A stretch of 64,000 nucleotides of DNA from Bacteroidaceae bacterium (lineage in GTDB: Bacteria > Bacteroidota > Bacteroidia > Bacteroidales > Bacteroidaceae): positions 1-64,000 of the forward strand of contig JAFZVW010000055.1 of the NCBI GenBank assembly GCA_017617635.1, given 5' to 3'. Numbering within the stretch: the first letter of the stretch is position 1; each line of letters starts with the position of its first letter. Both the position numbers and the translations under genes were made by a program. A model generated the notes under the pieces. That model saw only the letters and a list, made by a program, of their open reading frames with translations, ran no database searches and had not been told where the DNA came from. Below, piece after piece: positions 42,216 through 51,781 of this stretch.

Positions 42216-42722
42216 ATGCAACATCTATTTCGTAGTATTATAATAATCTTGGTTCTATTGAATACATACACATCACATATATGTGCACAAACTGTAGGTT
42301 ACACGTACAATGCATTGGGATTAGACGGCTGCATATTGAAATATAGTGTTGCAAAACAGGATACAACTTACTATATCATTGCTACAGTGCGTTCTTCCCG
42401 TATGAATTTCTTGAATGAACCGATGATGAAAATTCGTACATTTAATGATGAAGTTTTAACCTTAAGAGGTGTAGCTATTAGTAGCAACACTAAATCTGCC
42501 GGTATTATCTCTGGTAACATGGTTCTACCTGTAACTCAGATCAGTGCTACAGCCCAGTTTTTCATAACCCCAAAGGAATTTGAGATGTTGAACAACGGTG
42601 TTTCCAAGATACGCTTGTCCATGACCCCTATGAATCATGAACGAAAATTTAAGAAAGACAAAATAGGAAAAAAACTCTATCAGTTCTATCTAAGAGCCAA
42701 GGATAAAGACGATGAATTCTGA
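42216..42722 (+). CDS. Hypothetical exported protein
   Basis: 168 residues. A signal peptide ends at HICAQ, followed by a small, mostly beta-strand domain (YYIIATVRSSRMNFLNEPMM, ISATAQFFITPKEFEML). Function unknown. In-frame codons continue after its stop (42723-42899) and still look like coding sequence. Confidence 0.6.
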   Translation: MQHLFRSIIIILVLLNTYTSHICAQTVGYTYNALGLDGCILKYSVAKQDTTYYIIATVRSSRMNFLNEPMMKIRTFNDEVLTLRGVAISSNTKSAGIISGNMVLPVTQISATAQFFITPKEFEMLNNGVSKIRLSMTPMNHERKFKKDKIGKKLYQFYLRAKDKDDEF

Positions 42723-42899
42723 ACAACAAACTCTATTACCGAACAAGATTTGAAAGATATATTTGAATTGCTGGAGAAGCAGGGGTGGAAGCCTTTTGAA
42801 AAATTATGGAACAGAAAGAATATGCGCCAAGACTATTGTAAGGCCATGGGCAAGAAAGAGGCATCGGAATTCCTGGATGCCTTGCTAAAATCAGGGGTG
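42723..42899 (+). pseudogene. In-frame coding remnant after 42722
   Basis: Directly after the UGA at 42720-42722, in the same frame, about 59 codons remain open and read like a helical protein (SITEQDLKDIFELLEKQGWK then PFEKLWNRKN, ending in FLDALLKSG). A TTG at 42750 is the only plausible start. The frame then runs into a terminator hairpin, so any original C terminus is lost. Best read as a decayed gene fragment. Confidence 0.35.
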
Positions 42900-42938
42900 T
42901 ACCTGCTACCGTACCTACTACGTAGCAGGTATTTTTTT
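42900..42938 (+). terminator. Rho-independent terminator
   Basis: Perfect 10-bp stem TACCTGCTAC (42900-42909) with GTAGCAGGTA (42922-42931), 12-base loop, then seven T residues. It probably ends the transcript of the 41406-42722 genes. Confidence 0.85.
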
Positions 42939-42960
42939 GCCACTGCCGTACCTTTGCATC

Positions 42961-43002
42961 GTACATTGTACATTGTACATTGTACATCGTACGTTGTACA
43001 TA
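42961..43002. repeat. Tandem 7-bp repeat (GTACATT-type), six units
   Basis: Six contiguous heptamers of GTACATT, GTACATC, GTACGTT and GTACATA. The same heptamer family occurs at 415-428 before rimP and, on the other strand, at 41212-41237 inside the GH2 coding region. Confidence 0.85.
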
Positions 43003-43089
43003 TTATTAACCTTGAGTTGAAGTGAGGAGGATGTTCCCGGGTAAATGCGCAAGGAATCCAACCTTCTTCTCGCAAACAACTCAAAAAAA

Positions 43090-43368
43090 ATGAAAGGCAA
43101 ACAAAACATTTTCATTGGGAATCTCCAGATGGAGACCCAGACGGTTTTTACCGAGAACGGTAACATCAACATCTATCCCTGTGCTTTCGAGCTGGGAAAT
43201 CACATCGTGGCAGGCAATGCCGGTTGTGTACGGCAGAGCATAATCTTCCAGCTGCGCTTCCCCAAGCGCCTGGGCAAGGCTCTGATCGAGGCGCTGCTGC
43301 GTGGGGAACAGGAGGAACTGCAGGCCTTTGTGAAAACCCGCCGCTCGGAAACGAAGTGGGCCTTGTAG
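43090..43368 (+). CDS. Hypothetical protein, 92 residues
   Basis: Starts at an ATG after an A-rich stretch (MKGKQNIFIGNLQMETQTVF). No signal peptide or membrane helix; predicted mixed strands and a C-terminal helix (ALIEALLRGEQEELQAFVK). The family is not known to me. It lies in a fragment-rich region beside a DUF3987-like remnant, so it may be a small gene of the same mobile unit. Confidence 0.5.
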   Translation: MKGKQNIFIGNLQMETQTVFTENGNINIYPCAFELGNHIVAGNAGCVRQSIIFQLRFPKRLGKALIEALLRGEQEELQAFVKTRRSETKWAL

Positions 43369-43384
43369 AGAGAGAATCAAAACT

Positions 43385-43532
43385 GTGACAGTTCCAATTG
43401 TGACAATTAAAAAAATGAGGGACAATACCCCATGTATATACTATATAACTAATTAATATATAGATAGTTATATATAGTTTAAATGGAATTGTACCACCTC
43501 TGAAAACATACTGTCACAACTGGAACTGTCAC
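43385..43532. repeat. 21-bp inverted repeat pair flanking an AT-rich palindrome
   Basis: The 21-bp arms are 43385-43405 and 43512-43532; they match as reverse complements at 20 of 21 positions. Each arm contains two copies of TGTGACA (or TGTCACA). The 106-base interior is AT-rich and contains a second, imperfect palindrome centred near 43460 (TATATAACTA against TAGTTATATA). No TAnnTTTG promoter was found inside on either strand. Confidence 0.75.
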
Positions 43533-43572
43533 GAACAGCCAATTAATTATTCACCTAAAAAGCAATAAATCA

Positions 43573-43869
43573 ATGAAATACGATATCACTAAGAAGTCGG
43601 CACCCAAGATGCCGAACCTGGGAAATGGGACAGAATGTATCAAAATCCTACTCTCACAGACCTCGAAAGACATGCATGAGCCCCTTGTTCCGATGCTTTT
43701 CCCCATACTTGGCGCTCATATAAGCGGAGCAGAATTTCAGTATCCTGACCTCAGCTGGAAGGAAATGACTGGCATAATGGCCAATCTTGTGGCCAAAAGT
43801 GGCGACAACAAGGGCCAATTGTCACATTTGCAGACTCCTCGAGGTAACACGTGCAGGCTCCGGAGGTAA
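43573..43869 (+). pseudogene. Truncated DUF3987-like (primase/helicase-associated) gene fragment
   Basis: 98 codons. The first 80 (MKYDITKKSAPKMPNLGNGT, ILLSQTSKDMHEPLVPMLFP, GAHISGAEFQYPDLSWKEMT) resemble, from memory, the N terminus of DUF3987 proteins common in Bacteroidales mobile regions, which are normally several hundred residues long. The match ends at NKGQLSHL, where the 22-bp repeat array begins. So the gene is cut off and only the N terminus survives. Confidence 0.6.
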
Positions 43870-43972
43870 CACGTGCAGGCTCCTGAGGTAACATATTTAC
43901 CCGTAGGGAAGGACACGAAACGGCGTATCAAAGGCCACGAGACGGCGTATCGGGAACGGCCAGACGACGTAG
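43841..43972. repeat. Degenerate 22-bp tandem repeat, six units
   Basis: Units start at 43841, 43863, 43885, 43907, 43929 and 43951. The first two share GAGGTAACACGTGCAGGCTC exactly. Units four and five share ACGARACGGCGTAT at the same phase; the third and sixth are more diverged. The array sits exactly at the break of the DUF3987-like fragment. Confidence 0.8.
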
Positions 43973-44028
43973 AGAAAATAAAAAGATTAAAAAATTAAAA
44001 AGTTAAACCATTAAACTATTAAACAACT

Positions 44029-44120
44029 ATGAGTAAGATTATCTATCGCGAAGTGCGTACGGCACCGGGGCTGAAGCTGACCGATGCCAACTGGGAGACA
44101 TATCCAGTAGGCGTTGTAGT
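44029..44120 (+). pseudogene. 5' fragment of a small gene (possibly HU-like)
   Basis: An ATG opens a frame MSKIIYREVRTAPGLKLTDA then NWETYPVG that looks like real coding sequence but merges into the antisense of mutS. The start resembles N termini of HU-like DNA-binding proteins often found next to DUF3987 genes in Bacteroidales (from memory). Probably truncated by the rearrangement that placed mutS here. Confidence 0.35.
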
Positions 44121-44132
44121 TTGTCAACGGAT

Positions 44133-46745
44133 TTACAGTAGCTTTTTTATCTCGTTCAGCTTGTTGAGGGCGTCGATGGGGGTGAGGGAGTTGATGTCGA
44201 TGTCGACCAGCTGGCGTCTGATGTCCTCGAGTACAGGGTCATCCAGGCGGAAGAAGTTGAGCTGGTCGCCTTTGTCTGCTGCTTTCCTGGCTCCTGCTGC
44301 CTGTCCGTTGCCCAGTTCCTCGTGCTTTTTCTCCTCCTCGAGCTGCCGTAGTATGACTTCCGAACGGTTGACGATTGCCCGGGGCATGCCTGCCAGTGCT
44401 GCTACGTGGATACCGAACGAGTGTTCCGAGCCTCCCTTTGCCAGTTTGCGCAAGAATACAATCTTGCCGTCCTGTTCAAGGACGCTGACATTGTAGTTGT
44501 GTATACGGCTGTATATATTCTCCATCTCGTTGAGTTCGTGGTAGTGTGTGGCAAACAGGGTGCGTGGGTGTGAGCGTTTGTTCTCGTGGATGTATTCGAC
44601 AATACTCCATGCTATTGATATACCGTCGTAGGTGCTGGTTCCGCGTCCCAGTTCGTCAAAGAGTACGAGCGAGCGCGGGGTAAGGTTGTTGATTATGCTT
44701 GCTGCCTCGTTCATCTCGACCATGAAGGTACTTTCGCCAAGCGATATGTTGTCGGATGCACCGACGCGGGTGAAGATTTTGTCGACATATCCGATGCGTG
44801 CCTTCTCGGCAGGAACGAACGATCCCATCTGTGCCATAAGTGTAATGAGGGCTGTCTGACGGAGCAGGGCACTCTTACCGGACATGTTGGGGCCTGTGAT
44901 AATCATTATCTGCTGGTTGTCCTTGTCCAGGTAAACGTCGTTGGGAATGTATCTTTCGCCAGTGGCCATCAGCTGCTCGATGACAGGATGGCGTCCTGCC
45001 TTGATGTCTATTGCGTCGCCGTCGTCAACAGTCGGACGGGTGTAGTTCCTGGCACGTGCAGAGATTGAGAAGCCAACCAGGCAGTCGAGCCTTGCTATTA
45101 TGGTTGCATCTTCCTGCAGGGTTCGGGTGAATTCGGCCGTCCAGCGTACAATGTCCATGAACAGCCGTGTTTCAAGGGCAAGGATTTTCTCCTCGGCACC
45201 GACTATTTTTTCCTCGTACTGCTTCAGTTCCTCGGTTATGTAGCGCTCTGCGGACACCAGTGTCTGCTTTCGTATCCATTCGGGCGGAACCATTGACTTA
45301 TAGGTGTTGCGTACCTCCAGGTAATAACCGAATACATTGTTGTATCCGATTTTCAGGCTTTGTATTCCCGTGCGCTCTGCCTCGCGTTGCTGCATGTCTA
45401 TCAGGTAGTCCTTGCCGCCGGTTGCTATATGTCTGAGTTCGTCCAGCCGGGCATCCACGCCTGCAGCAATTACACCGCCCTTTGCAACCAGTGCAGGTGC
45501 ATCAGGCATAATGCTTTTCTCCAGCCGCTGCCGCAATTCGAGGCAAAGGTCCAGTTTTTCTGCTATTTCGGTCAATGACTTTTCGCCGCTTTGCTCCAAC
45601 GCTTCCCTGATTGGCTGGAATGCCTGCAGGGTAGATGTAAGGGCAACGAGTTCGCGAGGTGACACGCGTGCCGTGTTTATTCGGGATATGATACGCTCTA
45701 TGTCACCGATGTACTGCAGCTGCTCTTGTATGATGTCGCGTATTGAGGGGTTGCGCAGGAGTGCCTCCACGACATCCAGGCGTTTGTTTATCTTGTCAAC
45801 GTCCTTGAGCGGGAATACCGTCCAGCGCCTGAGCAGGCGTGCTCCCATAGCTGTGTTGGTGCAGTCGAGTATGTCCATCAGCGACTTTCCGTCGGGATTC
45901 ATCGTACTGAGAAGTTCCAGCGAGCGTATTGTGAAGGGATCCATGTGGACGAACTTGTCCTCTTCTATACGCGAGATAGTGGTTATGTGTCCCAGCTGTG
46001 TATGCTGTGTCATTTCCAGGTATTGCAATATGACACCTGCGGCAACGACACCGGCCTTGATGTGATCGACCCCGTATCCCTTCAGGTTACGTACGCGGAA
46101 GAGCTTAAGCACACGGTCGCGTGCGGTTGTTTCGTTGAATGCCCAATCGTCCAGCTTGAATGTTGCAAACTTGTTGTTGAAGGATGTAAGGAACATCGAT
46201 TCGCGCCCCTTCTCGTACAGTACCTCCTTTGGCTGGAAATCCGACAGGAGACGGTTGACGTATTCGATATTTCCCTCGCTTATCATGAATTCGCCGGTGG
46301 AGATGTCCAGGAAACTGACTCCGCATACGCCTTTACCGAAATGAATGGCTGCCAGGAAGTTGTTCTCACGTCCGTCCAATACGGTGTCCTGCATTGCAAC
46401 GCCTGGTGTCACCAGTTCGGTGATTCCGCGCTTTACCAGCGTCTTGGTAAGCTTGGGGTCTTCGAGCTGGTCGCAGATGGCAACGCGTTTCCCGGCGCGT
46501 ACCAGCTTGGGCAGATATGTGTCCAGTGCATGGTAGGGGAATCCTGCCATTTCCATTTGCGATGCCACACCTGCCCCGTTATTGCGTCTTGTAAGCGTAA
46601 TTCCCAGTATCTCGGATGCAATAACGGCGTCGTCGGAATATGTTTCGTAAAAATCACCGCAGCGAAACAGCAGCAGGGCCTCGGGATGCTTGGCCTTCAG
46701 GTCATAGAACTGCTGCATCATGGGTGTAAGCTTTTCTTTAGCCAT
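44133..46745 (-). CDS. mutS: DNA mismatch repair protein MutS
   Basis: 870 residues, usual MutS length. N-terminal mismatch-binding domain with the FYETYSDDA variant of the Phe-x-Glu region ([14 protein letters not shown]), connector, lever and clamp helices. ATPase domain with Walker [27 protein letters not shown], Walker [17 protein letters not shown] and THYHELNE. The C-terminal helix region is complete. Recognises mismatches and recruits MutL. Upstream on the same strand is a strong promoter with a terminator, so mutS expression may be attenuated or the upstream unit may be an independent RNA. Confidence 0.96.
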   Translation of the reverse strand: MAKEKLTPMMQQFYDLKAKHPEALLLFRCGDFYETYSDDAVIASEILGITLTRRNNGAGVASQMEMAGFPYHALDTYLPKLVRAGKRVAICDQLEDPKLTKTLVKRGITELVTPGVAMQDTVLDGRENNFLAAIHFGKGVCGVSFLDISTGEFMISEGNIEYVNRLLSDFQPKEVLYEKGRESMFLTSFNNKFATFKLDDWAFNETTARDRVLKLFRVRNLKGYGVDHIKAGVVAAGVILQYLEMTQHTQLGHITTISRIEEDKFVHMDPFTIRSLELLSTMNPDGKSLMDILDCTNTAMGARLLRRWTVFPLKDVDKINKRLDVVEALLRNPSIRDIIQEQLQYIGDIERIISRINTARVSPRELVALTSTLQAFQPIREALEQSGEKSLTEIAEKLDLCLELRQRLEKSIMPDAPALVAKGGVIAAGVDARLDELRHIATGGKDYLIDMQQREAERTGIQSLKIGYNNVFGYYLEVRNTYKSMVPPEWIRKQTLVSAERYITEELKQYEEKIVGAEEKILALETRLFMDIVRWTAEFTRTLQEDATIIARLDCLVGFSISARARNYTRPTVDDGDAIDIKAGRHPVIEQLMATGERYIPNDVYLDKDNQQIMIITGPNMSGKSALLRQTALITLMAQMGSFVPAEKARIGYVDKIFTRVGASDNISLGESTFMVEMNEAASIINNLTPRSLVLFDELGRGTSTYDGISIAWSIVEYIHENKRSHPRTLFATHYHELNEMENIYSRIHNYNVSVLEQDGKIVFLRKLAKGGSEHSFGIHVAALAGMPRAIVNRSEVILRQLEEEKKHEELGNGQAAGARKAADKGDQLNFFRLDDPVLEDIRRQLVDIDINSLTPIDALNKLNEIKKLL

Positions 46746-46817
46746 CTTGGTGTACTGTTAGGTCTTAATGAGTGCTAAAGGTACGAATTAGACAGGGAAT
46801 AACAAAATATTATCCGT

Positions 46818-46917
46818 ATAAAAAAGACAAAGGCATCAGTTCTTGTGAACCTGATGCCCAACTTTCTAAACAAACTTAACCTAATCTACTATATGTTTAA
46901 ACCTAAACAACCTTTTT
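46818..46917 (-). ncRNA. Candidate small RNA or mutS leader with terminator
   Basis: On the minus strand a perfect promoter (TTTG 46955-46952, 20 bp, TACCTTTG 46931-46924) should start RNA near 46917. About 60 bases later comes an 11-bp stem with one bulge (46858-46851 with 46839-46832, plus three inner pairs, TTGT-type loop), then a T-rich tail TTTGTCTTTTTT. This gives a roughly 100-base unit of promoter, body and intrinsic terminator. mutS starts 72 bases beyond it, so it may be a stand-alone sRNA or an attenuator. No open frame of note is present. Not matched to a known RNA family. Confidence 0.6.
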
Positions 46918-46923
46918 CTGCTG

Positions 46924-46955
46924 CAAAGGTAAGTCTATAATACGGGACGTACAAA
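46924..46955 (-). promoter_or_regulatory. Promoter of the candidate small RNA
   Basis: TTTG, 20 bp, TACCTTTG on the minus strand: the closest match to the Bacteroidetes consensus in the window. Confidence 0.75.
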
Positions 46956-47011
46956 ACCTGACGATGTGATTTGTCCGAAATTTGCCGTTTTATTGACTTA
47001 TATCAAAGCCG

Positions 47012-47045
47012 TTTGATGTATATCAAAGAAAAAAGTGTACCTTTG
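47012..47045 (+). promoter_or_regulatory. leuS promoter with an FNR/CRP-type palindrome
   Basis: A TACCTTTG box lies at 47038-47045 with TTTG at 47012-47015 (22 bp spacing), 30 bases before leuS. The -33 region is embedded in TTGAT-GTAT-ATCAA (47013-47026), the classic CRP/FNR-family half-site arrangement. TATATCAAAG is also repeated at 46999-47008 and 47019-47028. Confidence 0.55.
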
Positions 47046-47074
47046 TGCGCGGAATTAAACATTATATCAGATAA

Positions 47075-49897
47075 ATGAGAGACTACAATTTCAGCGAGAT
47101 TGAGAAAAAATGGCAGGCAAGATGGGTTGAGGACAAGACTTACCGTGTCGTGGAAGATGAGAACCGCAGGAAGTTCTATATCCTGAACATGTTTCCCTAT
47201 CCCAGCGGGGCAGGGTTGCACGTAGGTCATCCCCTTGGTTACATAGCCAGCGATATATATGCACGATGCAAGCGTCAGCAGGGTTTCAACGTACTGAACC
47301 CCATGGGTTACGATTCGTACGGTCTGCCTGCGGAGCAATATGCAATACAGACAGGTCAGCACCCCGAGAAGACTACCTTTGCCAACATCGACCGCTATCG
47401 CGAGCAGTTGGACAAGATAGGTTTCTGCTTTGACTGGGACCGTGAGGTATGTACATGCGATCCTGACTATTACAAGTGGACGCAGTGGGCTTTCCAGAAG
47501 ATGTTCAACTCCTATTTCGACGATGAACTGCAGAAGGCACAGCCAATAGAGAAACTCGTAGAGAAATTCAAGAAGGAAGGCACTTGGCCGGCTGACGAGA
47601 AGGCACAGAGCGACCTGCTTATGAACTACCGCCTGGCATTCCTGGGTGAGACGATGGTGAACTGGTGTCCCAAACTGGGTACCGTGCTTGCCAACGACGA
47701 GGTTGTCGAGGGTGTAAGCGTTCGCGGCGGCTATCCGGTAGAGCAGAAGAAAATGCGTCAGTGGTGCCTGCGTATCAGCGCCTACAGCCAGCGTCTGCTG
47801 GACGGTTTGGACACCATACAGTGGAGTGAGTCCATCAAGGAGACACAGAGGAACTGGATAGGTCGCAGCGAGGGTACCGAGGTTGAATTCCGCTATCTCT
47901 CCCCCTCGGGGGAGTCGGAGGGGGGCAGTTTCACCATCTTCACCACACGTGCAGATACAATGTTCGGTGTGACCTTCATGGTTCTGGCTCCCGAGAGCGA
48001 ACTGGTAGCAAAACTGACAACCCCTGAGCAGAAGGCCGAGGTTGACAAATATCTTGCATACGTCAAGAGCCGTACCGAGCGCGAGCGTATGATTGACCAT
48101 ACGGTGACGGGTGTTTTCTCCGGTTCTTATGCCATAAATCCGTTTACCGGTGAGAAGAATCCGATATGGATTAGCGAATATGTATTGGCGGGCTACGGTA
48201 CGGGTGCAATTATGGCCGTTCCTGCGCACGACAGCCGCGACTATGCGTTTGCACGCCATTTCAACCTTCCTGTTATACCGCTTATCGAGGGGGCGGATGT
48301 CAGTCAGGAGTCGTACGATGCCAAGGAAGGTATTGTAAGCAATTCCCCTGCACAGGGCAAGACATCTGTTGTGTACGACGGAGAGAGTCTTGTGCTGAAT
48401 GGCCTTACCGTCAAGGAGGCAATAGCGGCAACCAAGGAATTTGTCGAGAAGCACAACATAGGACGTGTCAAGGTCAATTATCGTCTGCGCGATGCCATCT
48501 TCAGCCGTCAGCGCTATTGGGGCGAACCCTTCCCAGTGTACTATCGTAACGGTATTGCTACGATGATACCTGAGGAATGCCTGCCCGTACAGTTGCCCAA
48601 GGTTGATAATTTCCTGCCGACAGAATCAGGCGAGCCTCCATTGGGCAATGCTCAGCTGTGGGCATGGGACGAGGCTGACAGGAAGATTGTCGACAAGTCC
48701 CTGATTGACGAGAAGACCATATTCCCGATAGAACTGTATACGATGCCCGGTTTTGCCGGTTCCAGCGCATACTACCTGCGATATATGGATCCGCATAACG
48801 ACAAGGCCCTGCTGAGCGAAAAGGCGGCAGAGTACTGGCAAAACGTGGACCTTTACGTGGGCGGTTCGGAGCATGCTACCGGTCACCTTATCTATTCCCG
48901 TTTCTGGAACAAATTCCTCTTCGACCTGGGTGTCAGCAAGAAGGACGAGCCGTTCCAGAAGCTCATCAACCAGGGTATGATACAGGGTCGCAGTAATTTC
49001 GTATACCGTATCAAGGATACCAACACTTTCGTTTCCCTCGGTCTCAAGGATAAGTACGATACGACACCTATACATGTCGATGTGAATATCGTCAGGAACG
49101 ACGTTCTGGACACAGAAGCATTCAAGGCCTGGCGTCCGGAGTATGCCGATGCCGATTTCATCCTGGAGGATGGCAAGTACATCTGCGGATGGGCTATCGA
49201 GAAGATGTCCAAGTCCATGTTCAATGTCGTCAATCCAGATATGATTGTCGAGCGTTACGGTGCAGATACATTGCGCCTGTACGAAATGTTCCTGGGTCCT
49301 GTCGAGCAGTCAAAGCCATGGGACACAAACGGCATTGACGGATGCCATCGCTTCCTGAAGAAGCTGTGGCAGCTGTTCTGGGACAAGGACGGCAACCTGC
49401 AGGTCGAGGACGTTGCTCCGACGGCAGACAACCTGAAGTCCCTGCACAAGCTGATAAAGAAGGTGACTGCTGACATCGAGACATTCAGTTACAACACCGG
49501 TATATCTGCATTCATGGTCGCAACGACCGAGCTTGCAAACCAGAAGTGCCGCAGCCTTCAGGTTCTTGACAAGGTAGTGGCATTGATTGCGCCTTTTGCA
49601 CCGCATATTGCCGAGGAGCTGTGGCATGCTATCGGTAACGTGACTTCGGTTTGCGATGCCCCGTGGCCGGTATTCGACGAGAAATACCTGGTCGAGAGCA
49701 GCGTGCGCCTGGGCGTACAGTTCAACGGCAAGGTACGTTTTGACATGGAGTTCCCGGCTGATGCCACTCCACAGCAGATGACCGATATGGCAATATCTGC
49801 ACCCGAGGCGGCAAAATACCTCGAAGGCATGCAGATAGTCAAGACCATTGCAGTACCCAAGCGTATCGTAAACATAGTGGTAAAGCCACAGGGTTGA
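47075..49897 (+). CDS. leuS: Leucyl-tRNA synthetase
   Basis: 940 residues, class I synthetase charging tRNA-Leu. HIGH-type motif [13 protein letters not shown] near residue 50. Editing domain (about 230-430) with [15 protein letters not shown] and [15 protein letters not shown] motif in [11 protein letters not shown], then an anticodon-binding helical domain. Within the editing domain a short Ser/Gly/Glu stretch ([10 protein letters not shown], about 275-284) is encoded by a GC-rich palindromic element (47896-47925), apparently an in-frame insertion. The yitT-like gene follows 17 bases downstream. Confidence 0.96.
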   Translation: MRDYNFSEIEKKWQARWVEDKTYRVVEDENRRKFYILNMFPYPSGAGLHVGHPLGYIASDIYARCKRQQGFNVLNPMGYDSYGLPAEQYAIQTGQHPEKTTFANIDRYREQLDKIGFCFDWDREVCTCDPDYYKWTQWAFQKMFNSYFDDELQKAQPIEKLVEKFKKEGTWPADEKAQSDLLMNYRLAFLGETMVNWCPKLGTVLANDEVVEGVSVRGGYPVEQKKMRQWCLRISAYSQRLLDGLDTIQWSESIKETQRNWIGRSEGTEVEFRYLSPSGESEGGSFTIFTTRADTMFGVTFMVLAPESELVAKLTTPEQKAEVDKYLAYVKSRTERERMIDHTVTGVFSGSYAINPFTGEKNPIWISEYVLAGYGTGAIMAVPAHDSRDYAFARHFNLPVIPLIEGADVSQESYDAKEGIVSNSPAQGKTSVVYDGESLVLNGLTVKEAIAATKEFVEKHNIGRVKVNYRLRDAIFSRQRYWGEPFPVYYRNGIATMIPEECLPVQLPKVDNFLPTESGEPPLGNAQLWAWDEADRKIVDKSLIDEKTIFPIELYTMPGFAGSSAYYLRYMDPHNDKALLSEKAAEYWQNVDLYVGGSEHATGHLIYSRFWNKFLFDLGVSKKDEPFQKLINQGMIQGRSNFVYRIKDTNTFVSLGLKDKYDTTPIHVDVNIVRNDVLDTEAFKAWRPEYADADFILEDGKYICGWAIEKMSKSMFNVVNPDMIVERYGADTLRLYEMFLGPVEQSKPWDTNGIDGCHRFLKKLWQLFWDKDGNLQVEDVAPTADNLKSLHKLIKKVTADIETFSYNTGISAFMVATTELANQKCRSLQVLDKVVALIAPFAPHIAEELWHAIGNVTSVCDAPWPVFDEKYLVESSVRLGVQFNGKVRFDMEFPADATPQQMTDMAISAPEAAKYLEGMQIVKTIAVPKRIVNIVVKPQG
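47896..47925. repeat. GC-rich palindromic element inside leuS
   Basis: CTCCCCC-TCG-GGGGAG followed by a G-rich tail (GTCGGAGGGGGG). The base composition is very unlike its surroundings. It is in frame and encodes SPSGESEGG within the LeuS editing domain, at a place where family members have a short variable loop. Confidence 0.65.
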
Positions 49898-49914
49898 ATT
49901 TAGATTCCTGCTAT

Positions 49915-50865
49915 ATGACAAACAAGCGAATCCACAGGGAGGATATCAGGAGACACAAGGATGATATCAAGAGGCGTCTGAGGAACGCCCATATTCTGGA
50001 TTTCATCAAGGATATGGTATTCATCAACCTTGGTATGGGTGTTTACGGTCTTGGCTGGGCAATTTTCATGCTTCCGAACAAGATTGTGACGGGCGGTGGA
50101 GCCGGTGTTGCTGCCATTGTGCAGTATGCAACAGGCTTTCCGATGCAGTACACCCTTCTGATTGTCAACAGTTTGCTGCTGTTGATTGCATGGTGGCAGT
50201 TGGGAAGCAAGTTTACCCTCAAGACGCTCTATGCCGTGCTGTCCCTGACCTTCTACTTGGATTTCTGTCAGAGGATTGTAGGAATGGACCCTGAACTTGC
50301 CCGTGGTATCCTGGGCGAGCACCAGGAGGTGGCAATGTCCTGCATATTGGGTGCAGTACTGAACGGCATAGGCATAGGCATGGTGTTCATGAGTGGCGGA
50401 TGCAGCGGTGGATGGGACATAGTTGCCAGTGTCATAAACAAGTACAAGAACGTATCCATCGGACGCGTGCTGCTGTATCTTGACCTGATAGTCATAGGCG
50501 GCAGCTATTTCCTGTGGAACAGTTGGCAGACGGTGGTATACGGCTATATAACGCTGGTTGTCTATACCTTCTCGCTGGATGTCATGATAAATTCAAGCAA
50601 GCAGGACATACAGTTCACCATTTACACCAAGGAATATGACAACATAGTCCGTGCAATACGCGAGAATACCGGACATACCTGTACCCTGATGCATGGCGAG
50701 GGAGGCTATACCCACGAGTCGGCAAAGGTCGTGGTTACGATTGTCCACAAGAACGAACAGGTACACATGCTTCGCCTTATTCGTGATACCGACCCCGATG
50801 CATTTGTCACATTCCATCGCGTCGAGGGCGCATTCGGCAAGGGCTTCAATGTAATAAAGGCATAG
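49915..50865 (+). CDS. YitT family membrane protein, copy 1
   Basis: 316 residues from the ATG at 49915 (an in-frame TTG overlapping the leuS stop is less likely). A basic cytoplasmic N terminus (KRIHREDIRRHKDDIKRRL), five or six membrane helices with GGGAGVAAIVQYATGFP and SGGCSGGWDIVASVINKY, then a soluble C-terminal domain of the DUF2179 type (about 225-316). Transport function is presumed but not established for the family. Followed 25 bases later by a paralogue. Confidence 0.88.
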   Translation: MTNKRIHREDIRRHKDDIKRRLRNAHILDFIKDMVFINLGMGVYGLGWAIFMLPNKIVTGGGAGVAAIVQYATGFPMQYTLLIVNSLLLLIAWWQLGSKFTLKTLYAVLSLTFYLDFCQRIVGMDPELARGILGEHQEVAMSCILGAVLNGIGIGMVFMSGGCSGGWDIVASVINKYKNVSIGRVLLYLDLIVIGGSYFLWNSWQTVVYGYITLVVYTFSLDVMINSSKQDIQFTIYTKEYDNIVRAIRENTGHTCTLMHGEGGYTHESAKVVVTIVHKNEQVHMLRLIRDTDPDAFVTFHRVEGAFGKGFNVIKA

Positions 50866-50890
50866 TCAAACAAGATAAGAAAGAAGTATT

Positions 50891-51781
50891 ATGAACAACA
50901 ATCTTGACGTGAAATACGTATTTCATCTGGCAAAGGACTATATTTATATCCTTTTGGGACTTGTAATCTATGCAACAGGCTTCTCATGTTTCATGCTGCC
51001 ATACGAGATTACCAGCGGCGGAGTCAGCGGTATTGCTGCCCTTATATACTATAGCACCGGATTCAATGCCGCATATTCTTTCCTTATCATCAATATCTTT
51101 CTGATGGTTCTTGCCTTCAAGACCATGGGCTGGCGTTATTGTGTGCGCACTCTGCTTGCCATCGTAACAATATCCGTCCTGGTCGATTATGCACAGATAC
51201 TGCTTACTGTCGACGGCCACATGATGCACATAGTAGGCGAGCAGAAGTTCATGGCATGCGTTCTGGGCGGATGTATGGAAGGTATAGGACTGGGACTTGT
51301 TTTCCTTGCCGGAGGCAGTACAGGCGGTACCGATATCATTGCCTCTGCCATCAACAAGCACCACAGCATCTCGCTAGGTCGCATATTGCTCGTCATGGAT
51401 ATTGTCATTGTTTCGTGCAACTGGTTCGTCGTTCATGACCTTGAGACACTCGTTGTCAGCTATTCGACCATGTTCGTTGCCATGAACATGCTGGATTACG
51501 TAATAAACGGTGCACGTCAGAGTGTGCAGTTCCTGATTATCAGTACCAAGTACCAGTCAATAGCAACACGTATCTGCAACGAGCTGGATCGAGGGGTTAC
51601 GGTATTGGAAGGCCGTGGATGGTACAGCGGAGAACAGCGCAATGTACTGCTGGTACTGGCTAAGAAATACGAGCGTCGTGACATCTACCGCCTGATTCAC
51701 AGCGAGGACCCAAAGGCATTCGTATCGATGTCAAATGTCGAGGGCGTATTTGGTGAAGGTTTCGAAAAGATAAAGAAATAG
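50891..51781 (+). CDS. YitT family membrane protein, copy 2
   Basis: 296 residues, paralogue of the preceding gene with the same plan: membrane helices containing SGGVSGIAALIYYSTGFN and LAGGSTGGTDIIASAINKHH, and a C-terminal DUF2179-like domain (about 205-296). It lacks the basic N-terminal extension. The two ends match (EGAFGKGFNVIK against EGVFGEGFEKIK), so this is a tandem duplication with considerable divergence. The stop abuts the ATG of rdgB. Confidence 0.88.
   Translation: MNNNLDVKYVFHLAKDYIYILLGLVIYATGFSCFMLPYEITSGGVSGIAALIYYSTGFNAAYSFLIINIFLMVLAFKTMGWRYCVRTLLAIVTISVLVDYAQILLTVDGHMMHIVGEQKFMACVLGGCMEGIGLGLVFLAGGSTGGTDIIASAINKHHSISLGRILLVMDIVIVSCNWFVVHDLETLVVSYSTMFVAMNMLDYVINGARQSVQFLIISTKYQSIATRICNELDRGVTVLEGRGWYSGEQRNVLLVLAKKYERRDIYRLIHSEDPKAFVSMSNVEGVFGEGFEKIKK

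Noticed and set aside
43841..43972. CRISPR array
   Set aside because: Units are contiguous 22-bp repeats without spacers, and no cas gene is present.
44029..44496. 155-codon frame running into mutS on the opposite strand
   Set aside because: After about 30 codons it is the antisense of mutS; only the first part was kept as a fragment.
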